Origin: Corticibacter populi
GTDB taxonomy: Bacteria > Pseudomonadota > Gammaproteobacteria > Burkholderiales > Burkholderiaceae_C
Direction of reading: 5' to 3'
Assembly (NCBI RefSeq): GCF_004217315.1
Contig: NZ_SGWR01000001.1
Coordinates: 930,001-994,000 of the forward strand
Length of the DNA: 64,000 bases
The translations under genes and the position numbers were made by a program. The notes beneath the pieces were generated by a model that saw only the letters and a list, made by a program, of their open reading frames with translations, was not told where the DNA came from and made no database searches. Each line of letters opens with the position of its first letter. Position 1 is the stretch's first letter. This document shows, one piece after another, positions 1-8,742 of this stretch.

Positions 1-51
1 TCCCCGGCAATCAGCGGCCAACGCTGCATGGGCCTGCTCGCGCAGGTCCAT
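1..51 (-). other. possible 5' end of a CDS cut by the left edge
   Basis: An ATG at 51 read leftwards stays open for 17 codons (beginning MDLREQAHAAL) to the window edge and lies downstream of cutA on the same strand. No clear ribosome binding site or recognisable domain is visible, so this is only a candidate start of the next gene. Confidence 0.22.
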
Positions 52-89
52 GCCTTTTGCGCCGTCCGCCCCCTTCCCGATTTTCTTTG

Positions 90-419
90 CTATTGACTGC
101 TGCCTGCATCGGCCACGGAGTCCGCCACCCAGGCCGCAAACGGCGCATGCGCATATTGGGTGGCCAGCGCGTAGATGGCCGGCAATTCGTAAGGGTGCTG
201 CGCCAGCAGCCATGTCTGCAGCGCCGCGTAACCAGCATCGCTGGTCTTGAAAAGCAGGCGGTACTCACCCTCCTGCACCACCCCTCCCTGCCACACGTAA
301 CAGCTCTGAATCGGCTCGAACTGCGCGCAGGCCGCCAGCCGTTGCGCGATGGCGCCACTGGCCAGACGTTCGGCATCGGCCTGCGTGGCGACGGTGGTCA
401 GGACGGTCAGGAAATGCAT
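90..419 (-). CDS. cutA: CutA divalent-cation tolerance protein
   Basis: A 109-residue protein of the usual CutA length (about 105-115). CutA proteins are small trimeric, ferredoxin-like-fold proteins linked to copper and divalent-cation tolerance; the exact activity is unsettled. The sequence shows the family pattern: an N-terminal strand MHFLTVLTT, a central CYVWQGG segment, a strand ending in LLFKT, and the ELPAIYAL motif near the C-terminus. The ATG at 419 is chosen because GAAGG lies upstream at good spacing; a longer frame starting at 452 adds only non-conserved residues. It runs opposite to the siderophore operon and is separated from it by about 250 bases. Confidence 0.88.
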   Translation of the reverse strand: MHFLTVLTTVATQADAERLASGAIAQRLAACAQFEPIQSCYVWQGGVVQEGEYRLLFKTSDAGYAALQTWLLAQHPYELPAIYALATQYAHAPFAAWVADSVADAGSSQ

Positions 420-502
420 CGCGGCACCTTCAGAGAATGTTTGCAAGCCCATGCACGGGATACCGGTGTGGCCATCGGCAGATCCAGCCCATCTGAACGA
501 AT

Positions 503-521
503 GTAAAGAGTTATCATTCTA
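503..521. promoter_or_regulatory. candidate Fur box upstream of the siderophore operon
   Basis: The minus-strand reading TAGAATGATAACTCTTTAC matches the 19-bp Fur consensus at about 12 positions, including the unbroken core AATGATAA. It lies about 150 bases before the first gene of a dihydroxybenzoate operon, where iron control by Fur would be expected. Match quality is moderate and no clear -35/-10 pair was found around it. Confidence 0.35.
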
Positions 522-671
522 CCGCTGCATCCAGCATCCGATGTCGCAGGCACAGAAGCGGCATGTGAAGCTGAATGCGGCGCGCGCCTTGCGCACCGCT
601 GCAGGCGCTATCGGCCCGCGGGCCGGCGGTCGCCCTGCTGCCGTTGATGCCACCACAGGATTCTTCATTCA

Positions 672-1964
672 ATGAGACACCCCCCTCCGAAAGCCTTTCG
701 CCTGCTGCCGCTGCTGGCTGCGGCGCTGGTCGGCACCATGGCCATGATGGCCTATGTGGCCATTATCGGCCCGCTGGTGCGGCGCCTTGGCGTCTCCGAA
801 CTGGTGGCCGGTGTCTCGATGGCCATCGGCGGCGTCTTCTGGATGCTGATGGCGCGCTGGTGGGGACGGCTGAGCGACCGGCGCGGACGCAAGCGGGTGC
901 TGCTCATCGGGCTGGGCGTGTTCGGGCTGACGTACCTGGCACTGGCCGTGTTCGTGGATGCGGCGCTGCGCCAGCCGCTGCCGGCCCTGTGGGTTGCCGT
1001 GGTGCTGATCGCGACGCGCTCGGTGATCGGCGCCTTCTATGCGGCCGTGCCTCCGACGGCGGCCGCCACCATCGCCGACAATGTCGCGCCCGAAGGCCGG
1101 CATGCCGCCATGGCCAAGCTTGGTTCGGCCAACGCGCTGGGCATGGTGGCCGGCCCGGCCATCATCAGCCAGGTCAGCGCCCAGGGTCTGGAATGGGGGT
1201 TCTACGCCACGGCCATGCTGCCATTGCTGGGTTTTGCCTGCATCGCACTGTGGCTACCGGCACAGATACCGGTGGCGGCCACAGCATCTGCCAAGCCACT
1301 CCAGCCGTCCATGCCGGCACCACGGCCCGGCGTCCCGGGCCGGGCCGCTCCCATGGCACTGTGGGACCGGCGCCTGCGGCCTGCCGTGCTCACCGCCTTC
1401 ATCGCCATGATGTCGGTGGCCGTCGCCCAGGTCTCGGTCGGCTTTTTCGCCATGGACCGGCTGGGCCTGGACGAAACCGGCGGCGCGCGCGCGGCCGGCC
1501 ATGCCCTGGCCTGCGTTGGCGTGGCGCTGATGCTCTCGCAACAGTTCGTGATCCGCCTGCCGCACATCGCCCTGCCCCACTGGGTGCTGGCGGGAGCATT
1601 GATCTCGGCCGGCGGCTTTGCCAGCGTCTTTCTGGCCCACAGCCTGCCTGGCCTGCTGCTGGCTTATGCGGTCGGAGCCTTCGGCATGGGCTTCATCTTC
1701 CCGTCGTTCCAGGCCATGGCGGCCAATGCCGTCGCCGCCCATGAACAGGGCGCCGCCGCTGGCAATGTGTCCGCCGCACAAGGCCTGGGCATGGTACTGG
1801 GGCCGCTGATCGGCACCGGTCTCTACCAGTTGGCGCCCGTTGCCCCTTACCTGTGGATTGCCGCAGCGCTGTTGCTGCTGGCCATCTCGACACTGGCCTC
1901 CGGCGCCGCCCGGCCGCATGCCGCCGGGCCCGACCAGGCCCAGCCCCAAACGCCCAGGCCCTGA
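672..1964 (+). CDS. MFS transporter, probable catecholate/siderophore exporter
   Basis: A 430-residue major facilitator protein with about twelve hydrophobic segments. The MFS signature A loop is visible after the second segment as GRLSDRRGRKRVL (residues ~65-77). It is the first gene of an operon whose next three genes make 2,3-dihydroxybenzoate from chorismate, so export of the siderophore or its precursor, as EntS does, is the natural inference; the substrate itself is not readable from sequence. The start at 672 has a poor ribosome binding site. The stop is followed at 1968-1975 by CCTGTTCA, a word seen after other stop codons in this window. The longer + frame from 575 is a shadow. Confidence 0.75.
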   Translation: MRHPPPKAFRLLPLLAAALVGTMAMMAYVAIIGPLVRRLGVSELVAGVSMAIGGVFWMLMARWWGRLSDRRGRKRVLLIGLGVFGLTYLALAVFVDAALRQPLPALWVAVVLIATRSVIGAFYAAVPPTAAATIADNVAPEGRHAAMAKLGSANALGMVAGPAIISQVSAQGLEWGFYATAMLPLLGFACIALWLPAQIPVAATASAKPLQPSMPAPRPGVPGRAAPMALWDRRLRPAVLTAFIAMMSVAVAQVSVGFFAMDRLGLDETGGARAAGHALACVGVALMLSQQFVIRLPHIALPHWVLAGALISAGGFASVFLAHSLPGLLLAYAVGAFGMGFIFPSFQAMAANAVAAHEQGAAAGNVSAAQGLGMVLGPLIGTGLYQLAPVAPYLWIAAALLLLAISTLASGAARPHAAGPDQAQPQTPRP

Positions 1965-2003
1965 AAGCCTGTTCACAACACCGTACCGCGTGCTTTTCCA
2001 TTC

Positions 2004-2699
2004 ATGGCACTGCCCACCATCGCCTCCTATCCGCTGCCGTCGCAGGCCGAATTGCCCATGCCCCGCCATGCCTGGCAGTTGCAGCCCTCGCGGGCGGCCC
2101 TGCTGGTGCATGACATGCAGCAGTATTTCCTCGCCCCCTATCCACAGGACGCCGAGCCGCTCCGCCCCGTCATGGCCCATGTGGCCGCGCTGCTGGCACA
2201 ATGCCGCGCAGCGAACATCCCCGTGTTCTACACCGCGCAGAAGGGCAACCAGGAGCGCTGCGACCGCGGTCTGCAGGCCGTCCTCTGGGGGCCGGGCATG
2301 CGGGCCACGGCCGAACATGAGGACATCGCCCCGCCGCTGCAACCGCAGCAGGGCGATCATGTGCTGGTCAAGCACCGCTACAGCGCCTTCCAGCGCAGCA
2401 ACCTGGCGCAAATGCTGCGGGTGCGCGGGCGTGACCAATTGATGATCTGCGGCGTGTACGCCCATATCGGCTGCCTGCTGACCGCGGCCGAAGCCTTCCA
2501 GCAGGACATCGAACCTTTTCTGCTGGCCGACGCGCTGGCCGATTTCAGCCGCGAGCAGCACCTGCAGGCGCTGCGCTGGGCCGCTGCCACCGGCATCACC
2601 CCGCTGCTGACGATGCAGGCCCTGCAGGCGCTGGGAGCAGACAACGCGCAACCGGCCCAAACCAACACCCCCCTATCGCCATCGTCATCATGCAATTGA
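2004..2699 (+). CDS. isochorismatase (2,3-dihydro-2,3-dihydroxybenzoate synthase) without carrier domain
   Basis: A 231-residue isochorismatase that should convert isochorismate to 2,3-dihydro-2,3-dihydroxybenzoate and pyruvate. Asp37 (LLVHDMQQ), Lys123 (LVKHRYSAF) and the loop CGVYAHIGC are present; the nucleophilic-Cys position of the wider superfamily is held by Gly156, as in EntB and PhzD. Enterobactin-type EntB is about 285 residues because an aryl carrier protein domain follows. Here the protein stops after the hydrolase domain with a short Ser/Pro-rich tail, so the carrier protein must be a separate gene outside the window or is not used. Its last ten bases overlap the entA start, indicating translational coupling. 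Confidence 0.85.
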   Translation: MALPTIASYPLPSQAELPMPRHAWQLQPSRAALLVHDMQQYFLAPYPQDAEPLRPVMAHVAALLAQCRAANIPVFYTAQKGNQERCDRGLQAVLWGPGMRATAEHEDIAPPLQPQQGDHVLVKHRYSAFQRSNLAQMLRVRGRDQLMICGVYAHIGCLLTAAEAFQQDIEPFLLADALADFSREQHLQALRWAAATGITPLLTMQALQALGADNAQPAQTNTPLSPSSSCN

Positions 2700-3451
2700 C
2701 CGGATTCGACCAGAAAATCGCCTTCGTCACCGGCGCCGCCGGCGGCATTGGCCAGGCCATCGTGGACCTGCTGCTGCAGGCTGGCAGCACCGTCGTCGCC
2801 ACCGACCTGCATGCCCCTGCGCCCAGACCGCACGCGCAGTTGCATCCTCATGCGCTTGATGTCCGCGACGCCGTGCAGGTCGATGCCCTGGTGGCACGCA
2901 TCGAGGCGGAGCTCGGTCCCATAGAGATGGGCATCAACGTCGCCGGCGTGCTCTCGGACACCGCGGTGGCGCAGACCTCGGATGCGCAATGGCGGCAGGT
3001 GTTCGCCGTCAACTGCGATGGCGTCTTCCATGTCTCGCGCGCGCTGGCGCGCGTCATGCAGCCGCGCCGCAGTGGCCGCCTCGTCACCGTGGGCTCCAAT
3101 GCCGCCGGCATTCCGCGCCACGCCATGGCGGCCTACGCCGCTTCCAAGGCCGCGGCGACCATGTTTACCCGCTGCCTGGGGCTGGAACTGGCGCCACATG
3201 GCATTCGCTGCAACATCGTCGCGCCGGGCTCGACGCTCACCCCGATGCAGACCGGCATGTGGGCGGATGCCGATGGCGCCCAGCGCGTCATCGCCGGTAT
3301 TCCCGAGCTGTACAAGAGCGGCATTCCACTCCAGAAGCTGGCCACGCCCGAGGACGTGGCCAACGCGGTGATGTTCATGCTCTCCGAGCAGGCCGGCCAC
3401 ATCACCATGAGTGACCTGTACGTCGACGGCGGCGCCACGCTGCGCGGCTGA
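2690..3451 (+). CDS. entA: 2,3-dihydro-2,3-dihydroxybenzoate dehydrogenase
   Basis: A 253-residue short-chain dehydrogenase that oxidises 2,3-dihydro-2,3-dihydroxybenzoate to 2,3-dihydroxybenzoate with NAD. Visible SDR features are the glycine-rich nucleotide site VTGAAGGIG (13-21), the NVAG segment (83-86), catalytic Ser136 and the Tyr149-x-x-x-Lys153 pair in YAASK. The C-terminal DGGATLRG is typical of SDR enzymes. The assignment to EntA/DhbA rather than a general SDR rests on its place between isochorismatase and isochorismate synthase genes, with overlap of the first and a 9-base gap to the second. Confidence 0.87.
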   Translation: MQLTGFDQKIAFVTGAAGGIGQAIVDLLLQAGSTVVATDLHAPAPRPHAQLHPHALDVRDAVQVDALVARIEAELGPIEMGINVAGVLSDTAVAQTSDAQWRQVFAVNCDGVFHVSRALARVMQPRRSGRLVTVGSNAAGIPRHAMAAYAASKAAATMFTRCLGLELAPHGIRCNIVAPGSTLTPMQTGMWADADGAQRVIAGIPELYKSGIPLQKLATPEDVANAVMFMLSEQAGHITMSDLYVDGGATLRG

Positions 3452-3459
3452 CCCCATCA

Positions 3460-4725
3460 ATGGGCATACCCATGCATCAGGCCTTGGATCGCCCGCCCCA
3501 GGCCAACGCCACCCCAGCGGCCCAGATGGCGGACTGGCCCGCGCAAGCCTTCGTGCTGCACGGCCCGAACGAGCGGCTGGCCACGGCCGGCCTCGCGCAA
3601 GTGCTGTACGAGGGCAGCACCATCGACCTGGCGGATCGATCCGGCCAGTTGCTCGATGCCCTGCGCGCTCAACCGCAGGCGCCGGCGCTGCTGGTCGGCG
3701 GCCTGCCATTCGACCGTGCGAAGCCCTGCCACCTGTTCCAGCCGCAGCGCCGCCTGCCGCCAACCGGCTGGCGGCCAACCGCCGCCAAAGCAGAACCGGC
3801 CTTGTCCTGGCGCATCGAGGCCCAACCCACACGGACCCGATATGCCCGAATGGTGCGCGAGGCCGCCGAGGTGCTGCGGCATCCCGACCACCGGGCCCTG
3901 CGCAAGATCGTGCTGGCACGCAGCCTGCTGACACAAGCATCCGGGCCGATTTCCGCCGCACGGCTGCTGGAGCGGCTGACGGGCGATCAGGCCGTCACCG
4001 GCTACGCCTTGCCACTGCCAGCCCCCCAGGCCGGCAGCATCAGCAGTGCCGGCACCGCCGCGCCCTACCTCGTCGGCGCAACGCCCGAGCTGCTGTTGAC
4101 GCGCCGGGGTCCGGTCATTGCCTCCCAGCCGCTGGCAGGCTCGTCCCGCCGCCTGCCCAACCAGGTGGCCGACGCCGAGGCCAGGGAACACCTGCAGCAA
4201 TCGGCCAAGGACGTGCGCGAACACCGCGTCGTGGTCGAGACCATTGCCGACATGCTCGCGCCCTGCTGCCGAAACCTGCAGGTACCCAAGGTCCCGGCCA
4301 TCCACGCCACCGCCAGCATGTGGCACCTGGGCACGCGCATCGAAGGCCAGCTCAAACACCCGGAGGACCTCGCCACCACCTCCAGCCTGGCCTTGGCCGC
4401 GCGCCTGCAGCCCACTCCGGCACTGTGCGGCGCACCGCGCGAAGAGGCGCTGCAATGGATCCGACAGCACGAGACGGTGCCCCGCGGCTTCTTCGGCGGG
4501 GCCGTCGGATGGTGCGACGCCGAGGGTGATGGAAGCTGGTACGTGGCCATCCGCTGCGCCCACATCGAAGGCGAGAGCGCGCGCCTTTTCGCCGGTGCCG
4601 GCATCATGGCCGATTCCGACCCCGAACAGGAGGCGGCCGAAACACGGGCCAAGTTCAATGCGATGATCGACGCGCTCGATCTCGCGGCCGCACTGCAACT
4701 GCTGGAGCGCCAGGCGCCATTGTGA
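3460..4725 (+). CDS. entC: isochorismate synthase
   Basis: A 421-residue chorismate-utilising enzyme that isomerises chorismate to isochorismate, the first committed step to 2,3-dihydroxybenzoate. The conserved C-terminal half is clear: LRKIVLARS, PELLLTRRG, LAGSSRR, the EHRVVVETI helix, the ALCGAPREEA segment, GFFGGAVGW and the Mg-binding FAGAGIM...EQEAAET. Length fits the EntC/DhbC/PchA group. Either ATG 3460 or ATG 3472 could start translation. It is the last gene of the operon and is followed by a strong hairpin at 4825-4870. Within the operon it feeds the isochorismatase directly. Confidence 0.9.
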   Translation: MGIPMHQALDRPPQANATPAAQMADWPAQAFVLHGPNERLATAGLAQVLYEGSTIDLADRSGQLLDALRAQPQAPALLVGGLPFDRAKPCHLFQPQRRLPPTGWRPTAAKAEPALSWRIEAQPTRTRYARMVREAAEVLRHPDHRALRKIVLARSLLTQASGPISAARLLERLTGDQAVTGYALPLPAPQAGSISSAGTAAPYLVGATPELLLTRRGPVIASQPLAGSSRRLPNQVADAEAREHLQQSAKDVREHRVVVETIADMLAPCCRNLQVPKVPAIHATASMWHLGTRIEGQLKHPEDLATTSSLALAARLQPTPALCGAPREEALQWIRQHETVPRGFFGGAVGWCDAEGDGSWYVAIRCAHIEGESARLFAGAGIMADSDPEQEAAETRAKFNAMIDALDLAAALQLLERQAPL

Positions 4726-4824
4726 GCTGACCGCGGCGGGGCTGGCACGGCTCTCGCCCCATGACGGCACGCACCGGTGCCCCATCCCTCAGCTCAGCCA
4801 ATCCACAGAAATCCGGTCGACTCC

Positions 4825-4870
4825 AAAGCAAACGGCCTTGGCTGCCATGCAGCTCAAGGCCGTTTGCTTT
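4825..4870. terminator. long hairpin between convergent entC and tctA
   Basis: The arms 4825-4840 and 4855-4870 form a perfect 16-bp stem, and the loop can pair further (GCTGC with GCAGC). It lies between convergent genes and probably ends transcription from both sides. The T-run is short (CTTT on the + strand), so efficiency is uncertain. Confidence 0.65.
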
Positions 4871-4911
4871 ACCGCTGGGGGAGCGCCATCGTTTGCGCTC
4901 GCGGTTGTCGG

Positions 4912-6426
4912 TCAATCCTCGACGAAGGCTTCCTCGCGCTTACTGCGGATCGATGGCAGCAGCACAACGATCAGCAACAGCAATGCCGCGCCCAGCAAGC
5001 CTGCGGAAATCTTGCGTTCGAGCAGCACCATCCAGTCACCGCGCGAGAGCAGCAGCGCACGGCGCAGGTACTCTTCCATCATCGGCCCCAGGATGAAGCC
5101 CAGCAGCAGCGGTGCCGGCTCGGCGCCGAGCTTGTGGAACACATAGCCGATGAAGCCGAAGATACCCACCATCCAGATGTCGAAGGAGTTGTTATTGGTG
5201 GTGTAGACCCCCAGCGCGCAGAACAGCACGATGGAAGGGAACAGCCATCGGTAGGGCACCGTCAGCAGCTTGATCCACACGCCGATCATCGGCAGGTTCA
5301 GGATGATCAGCATGGCGTTGCCGATCCACATCGAGGCGATCAGGCCCCAAAACAGCTCGGGGTTGGAGGTCATCACCTCGGGGCCCGGCTGGATGTTGTG
5401 GATGGTCATCGCGCCCACCATCAGTGCCATCACCGCATTGGGCGGGATACCCAGCGTCAGCAGCGGGATGAAGGAGGTCTGCGAGCCGGCGTTGTTGGCC
5501 GACTCGGGCGCCGCGACACCGCGGATGTTGCCCTGGCCGAATGGCTCTTCGCCCGGATGCAGCTTGGTCTTCTTCTCGAGCGTGTAGGCTGCGAACGACG
5601 AGAGCAGCGCCCCGCCGCCTGGCAGGATGCCGAGTACCGAGCCCAGTGTCGTGCCGCGCAGAATGGCCGGCATCATGCGCTTGAAGTCCTGCTTGCTGGG
5701 CATCAGGCCCGTCACCTTGGCGGTGACGATGTCGCGGTTTTCCGCCGGCCGGCCGAGGTTGGCGATGATCTCGCCATAACCGAACACGCCCATGGCGATC
5801 ACCACGAAGTCGATGCCGTCGGTCAGCTCGGGAATGTTGAAGGAATAGCGCGCCACGCCCGAATTGATGTCGGTGCCCACCATGCCCAGCAGCAGGCCCA
5901 GCACGATCATCGCGATCGCCTTGAGCAGCGAGCCAGAGGCCAGCACCACCGCGCCGATCAGGCCCAGCACCATCAACGAGAAGTACTCGGCCGGACCGAA
6001 CATGAAGGCCACTTCGGTCAGCGGCGCGGCAAACGCGGCCAGCACGAGCGTGCCGAAGCAGCCGGCGATGAAGGAGCCGATGCCGGCAGCCGCCAGTGCC
6101 GGTCCGGCCCGTCCCTTCTTGGCCATCTGGTGGCCGTCGATCACCGTCACCACCGACGAGGATTCACCGGGCAGGTTGACCAGAATCGCCGTGGTCGAGC
6201 CGCCGTACTGGGCTCCATAGTAGATGCCGGCAAGCATGATCAGCGCCGAGACCGGCTCCAGCCCGTAGGTGATGGGCAGCAGCATGGCGATCGTCGGCAC
6301 CGGCCCCAGGCCCGGCAGCACGCCGATCAGGGTGCCCAGCAAACAGCCGATCAACGCATACAGCAGGTTCTGGTAACTCACCGCAACGCTGAAGCCCAGC
6401 GCCAGGTGTTCAAACATTTCCGTCAT
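4912..6426 (-). CDS. tctA: tripartite tricarboxylate transporter large permease TctA
   Basis: A 504-residue integral membrane protein of the TctA family, the large permease of tripartite tricarboxylate transporters that import carboxylates with a periplasmic binding protein. The conserved N-terminal block GTLIGVLPGLGP (about residues 31-42) and the block YYGAQYGGSTTAILVNLPG (about 69-87) are diagnostic; a second GILPGGGALLSSF motif marks the inverted repeat half. About twelve hydrophobic segments are seen. A purine-rich site, AGGGGGGAGAG, precedes the ATG. It follows tctB by 18 bases. No tctC/Bug binding-protein gene is adjacent. Confidence 0.93.
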   Translation of the reverse strand: MTEMFEHLALGFSVAVSYQNLLYALIGCLLGTLIGVLPGLGPVPTIAMLLPITYGLEPVSALIMLAGIYYGAQYGGSTTAILVNLPGESSSVVTVIDGHQMAKKGRAGPALAAAGIGSFIAGCFGTLVLAAFAAPLTEVAFMFGPAEYFSLMVLGLIGAVVLASGSLLKAIAMIVLGLLLGMVGTDINSGVARYSFNIPELTDGIDFVVIAMGVFGYGEIIANLGRPAENRDIVTAKVTGLMPSKQDFKRMMPAILRGTTLGSVLGILPGGGALLSSFAAYTLEKKTKLHPGEEPFGQGNIRGVAAPESANNAGSQTSFIPLLTLGIPPNAVMALMVGAMTIHNIQPGPEVMTSNPELFWGLIASMWIGNAMLIILNLPMIGVWIKLLTVPYRWLFPSIVLFCALGVYTTNNNSFDIWMVGIFGFIGYVFHKLGAEPAPLLLGFILGPMMEEYLRRALLLSRGDWMVLLERKISAGLLGAALLLLIVVLLPSIRSKREEAFVED

Positions 6427-6444
6427 GTGAGTCTCTCCCCCCTA

Positions 6445-6951
6445 TCAGCCGACGAAGCTGGGCCAGACCGGCAAAACCAGGCTCAGGCTCTTGATGAATA
6501 CCAGATAGCTGCCCACGGCCAGCACCGTGGCCAGGCCCAGCGCGCCCTTGATAGAGAACTCGGGGCTCGCCAGGCTGGCGATGATGGTCAGCGCATAGAT
6601 TGCCACGATCAGGCCCATCGACGGGATGCCGACACTCGGCAGCCCCACCAGCAGCACGCCGAAGGCGAAGTTCGCTGCCAGGATGAAGAACAGCGGCTTC
6701 CACACCCAGCGCCCGATCGGATCCCCATCGGGTGGCGGATTGCGACGGATGATCGAGGTCAGCACGATCAGCCCCCCCAGCACCGCCAGCAGGATGCCCA
6801 GCAACAACGGAAAATAACCCGGCCCCATGCGTGCGGCCGTGCCCACCGTGTAATTGGTGGCACCGACCGCGAACGCGATGCCGATGGCCATGAACATCAG
6901 ACCCGAGAAGAAGTCTTTCTGGCTTTTAATCAACACGAACAGATCTCCCAA
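6445..6951 (-). CDS. tctB: tripartite tricarboxylate transporter small subunit TctB
   Basis: A 168-residue protein with four hydrophobic segments, the usual TctB architecture, immediately upstream of tctA. The pattern ARMGPGYFPLLLGILLAVLG (residues ~40-59) is characteristic of TctB proteins. With TctA it forms the membrane part of a carboxylate importer; a periplasmic solute receptor would be needed and is not in the window. The promoter region between this gene and the divergent TtuD-type gene holds an inverted repeat 16 bases before the start codon. Confidence 0.88.
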   Translation of the reverse strand: MGDLFVLIKSQKDFFSGLMFMAIGIAFAVGATNYTVGTAARMGPGYFPLLLGILLAVLGGLIVLTSIIRRNPPPDGDPIGRWVWKPLFFILAANFAFGVLLVGLPSVGIPSMGLIVAIYALTIIASLASPEFSIKGALGLATVLAVGSYLVFIKSLSLVLPVWPSFVG

Positions 6952-6967
6952 AAAACCAAGGGGCTAT

Positions 6968-6985
6968 TGTGCATTGCGATGCACA
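6968..6985. promoter_or_regulatory. inverted repeat, candidate operator upstream of tctB
   Basis: TGTGCAT-tgcg-ATGCACA, perfect 7-bp arms around a 4-bp centre, lies 16 bases before the tctB start codon in the divergent region shared with the TtuD-type gene. Position and symmetry fit a dimeric repressor site. No regulator gene is adjacent. Confidence 0.45.
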
Positions 6986-7205
6986 TCCGCCTCACAAGGT
7001 AAGCCCTAATAGCGCGGCTCTTTTTTCGACTGTCGTTTGCATTACAATCGCGCCCCCTTTTCGGGGGCACCTGGCCGGAATCCGTGGACGGATGTGTTCC
7101 CCGGACTGGCAAAACCTTGGGTACGATGCGGGGCACAAGACACCCGAAGCCAGCGCAAGGCTGCGTCAGCGGCGTGCACCATCGGACACCCCTCGACATC
7201 AGGCA

Positions 7206-8549
7206 ATGCCAACCCCCATTCTCAAGACCATGAACTGGCAAGACCAACCCGAAGCCTTTCTGCGCAGCCTGTTCGAGCGCGCCGTCGCCTCCGCCCAGCC
7301 GATGCTCGGCCTTCGCTCGCTGCTGCCGGAGGCACCGCCGGCAGGCAAGACCATCGTGCTGGGTGCCGGCAAGGCCGCCGGAGCCATGGCGCACGCATTC
7401 GAACTGGCAGTGCAGCAGCGCTGGCCGGCCGGCAGCCACGTCGAAGGCATCGTCGTGACCCGTTACGGCCACCAGCCGCCCCGCCCCGCGGAGCTGCCGC
7501 CGCAGCCGCGCATCGAAATTCTGGAGGCGGCCCACCCCGTGCCAGACGCCAACAGCGAAGCCGCCGCCCGCCGCATTCTCGCACTGGCCGCACAGGCCGG
7601 CCCGGATGACCTGGTGGTCTACCTGCTCTCGGGCGGCGGATCGGCGCTGCTGGCCTTGCCCGCCGACGGCATCGACATGGCGCTGAAACAGCACATCACC
7701 GGCCAGCTGCTGCAATCTGGCGCCCCCATCGAGGTCATCAACTGCGTGCGCAAGCACCTCTCGGGCATCAAGGGTGGCCGGCTCGCCCAGGCCAGTGCCA
7801 CGGCCCGGCGCCTGACGATTGCCATCAGCGACGTGCCCGGCGATGACTTATCGGTTATCGCCAGCGGCCCCACGGTGCCCGATGCCAGCAACTGCGCCGA
7901 GGCACTGGCCTGGATCGATCACTACGGCATCGGCATTCCCGAGTCCCTGCGCGAGCGGCTGCAAAGTGCGACGCTGGAGACCCCGAAACCCGGCGAGCCG
8001 CTGTTCCAGCACGACCGTCACCTGCTGATGGCCACGCCCGCGCAAGCCCTGCGCGCAGCAGCCGAACTGGCCGAGGAACACGGTCTGCCCGCCTTCATCC
8101 TGAGTGACCGGCTGGAGGGCGAATCATCCGCCATGGGCCGCTGGCACGCCCAGGTCGCCCATGCCGTGCAGGCCGGCAACAGCAGCCTGCAGGCGCCCTG
8201 TGTGCTGCTCAGCGGTGGAGAGACCACCGTGACCATCACCCGAACCGATGTCCGTGCACAAGGCGGCCGTGCGATGGAATTCTGCATGGGCCTGGCCCGC
8301 GGCTTGCAGGGCGCCGCCGGCATTTGGGGCCTGGCAGCGGACACCGATGGCATCGATGGCATCAGCGATGCCGCCGGCGCACAGGTCACCCCCAGCACGC
8401 TGGAGCGGGCCCGTGCCGCCGGGCTCGACCTGCCCACCCACATGCATGCACACGATGGCCACGGATTCTTTGACGCGCTCGGCGATCTGGTGCGCACCGG
8501 CCCTACACACACCAATGTGAACGACTTCCGCGCCATTCTCATCGTCTGA
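7206..8549 (+). CDS. ttuD: glycerate 2-kinase / hydroxypyruvate reductase (TtuD, MOFRL family)
   Basis: A 447-residue protein of the glycerate kinase type-2 / TtuD family. Members phosphorylate D-glycerate or are annotated as hydroxypyruvate reductases in tartrate and glyoxylate breakdown. Visible are the N-terminal GAGKAAGAMA (about 48-57), the LSGGGSALL loop, the conserved INCVRKHLSGIKGGRLA helix, the SDVPGD segment and the C-terminal MOFRL domain around LSGGETTVT and ADTDGIDG. ATG 7230 is an alternative start eight codons in. It is divergent from tctBA, which suggests that the transporter brings in the hydroxy-acid precursor. Confidence 0.85.
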   Translation: MPTPILKTMNWQDQPEAFLRSLFERAVASAQPMLGLRSLLPEAPPAGKTIVLGAGKAAGAMAHAFELAVQQRWPAGSHVEGIVVTRYGHQPPRPAELPPQPRIEILEAAHPVPDANSEAAARRILALAAQAGPDDLVVYLLSGGGSALLALPADGIDMALKQHITGQLLQSGAPIEVINCVRKHLSGIKGGRLAQASATARRLTIAISDVPGDDLSVIASGPTVPDASNCAEALAWIDHYGIGIPESLRERLQSATLETPKPGEPLFQHDRHLLMATPAQALRAAAELAEEHGLPAFILSDRLEGESSAMGRWHAQVAHAVQAGNSSLQAPCVLLSGGETTVTITRTDVRAQGGRAMEFCMGLARGLQGAAGIWGLAADTDGIDGISDAAGAQVTPSTLERARAAGLDLPTHMHAHDGHGFFDALGDLVRTGPTHTNVNDFRAILIV

Positions 8550-8700
8550 GCGCATTCGAAGCTCCAGTCAGCGGGCACGGAAGCTGTCCACGGCAGCGGC
8601 AGCTTCCTGCCAGAGGCGGCCCTGCCGCGCCATGCAGGAAACTGCTGATAGGGTTGGCACGACTCACGGGCCAGCGAGCGGCTGCTTAACATGGCAGCGG

Positions 8701-8720
8701 GCAGGCGGATCATCGCCTGC
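8701..8720. other. short stem-loop before the GGDEF-like gene
   Basis: GCAGGCG-gatcat-CGCCTGC forms a perfect 7-bp stem 22 bases before the chosen GTG start at 8743. No T-run follows, so it is not a typical terminator; it may lie in the leader of the downstream gene. Confidence 0.3.
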
Positions 8721-8742
8721 CTTCCAACCGCTTGGTCCTGCC

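Noticed and set aside
4777-7002. 741-codon + strand frame opposite tctBA
   Set aside because: It is the antisense of well-supported tctA and tctB; composition is His/Arg/Gln-rich shadow coding caused by high GC.
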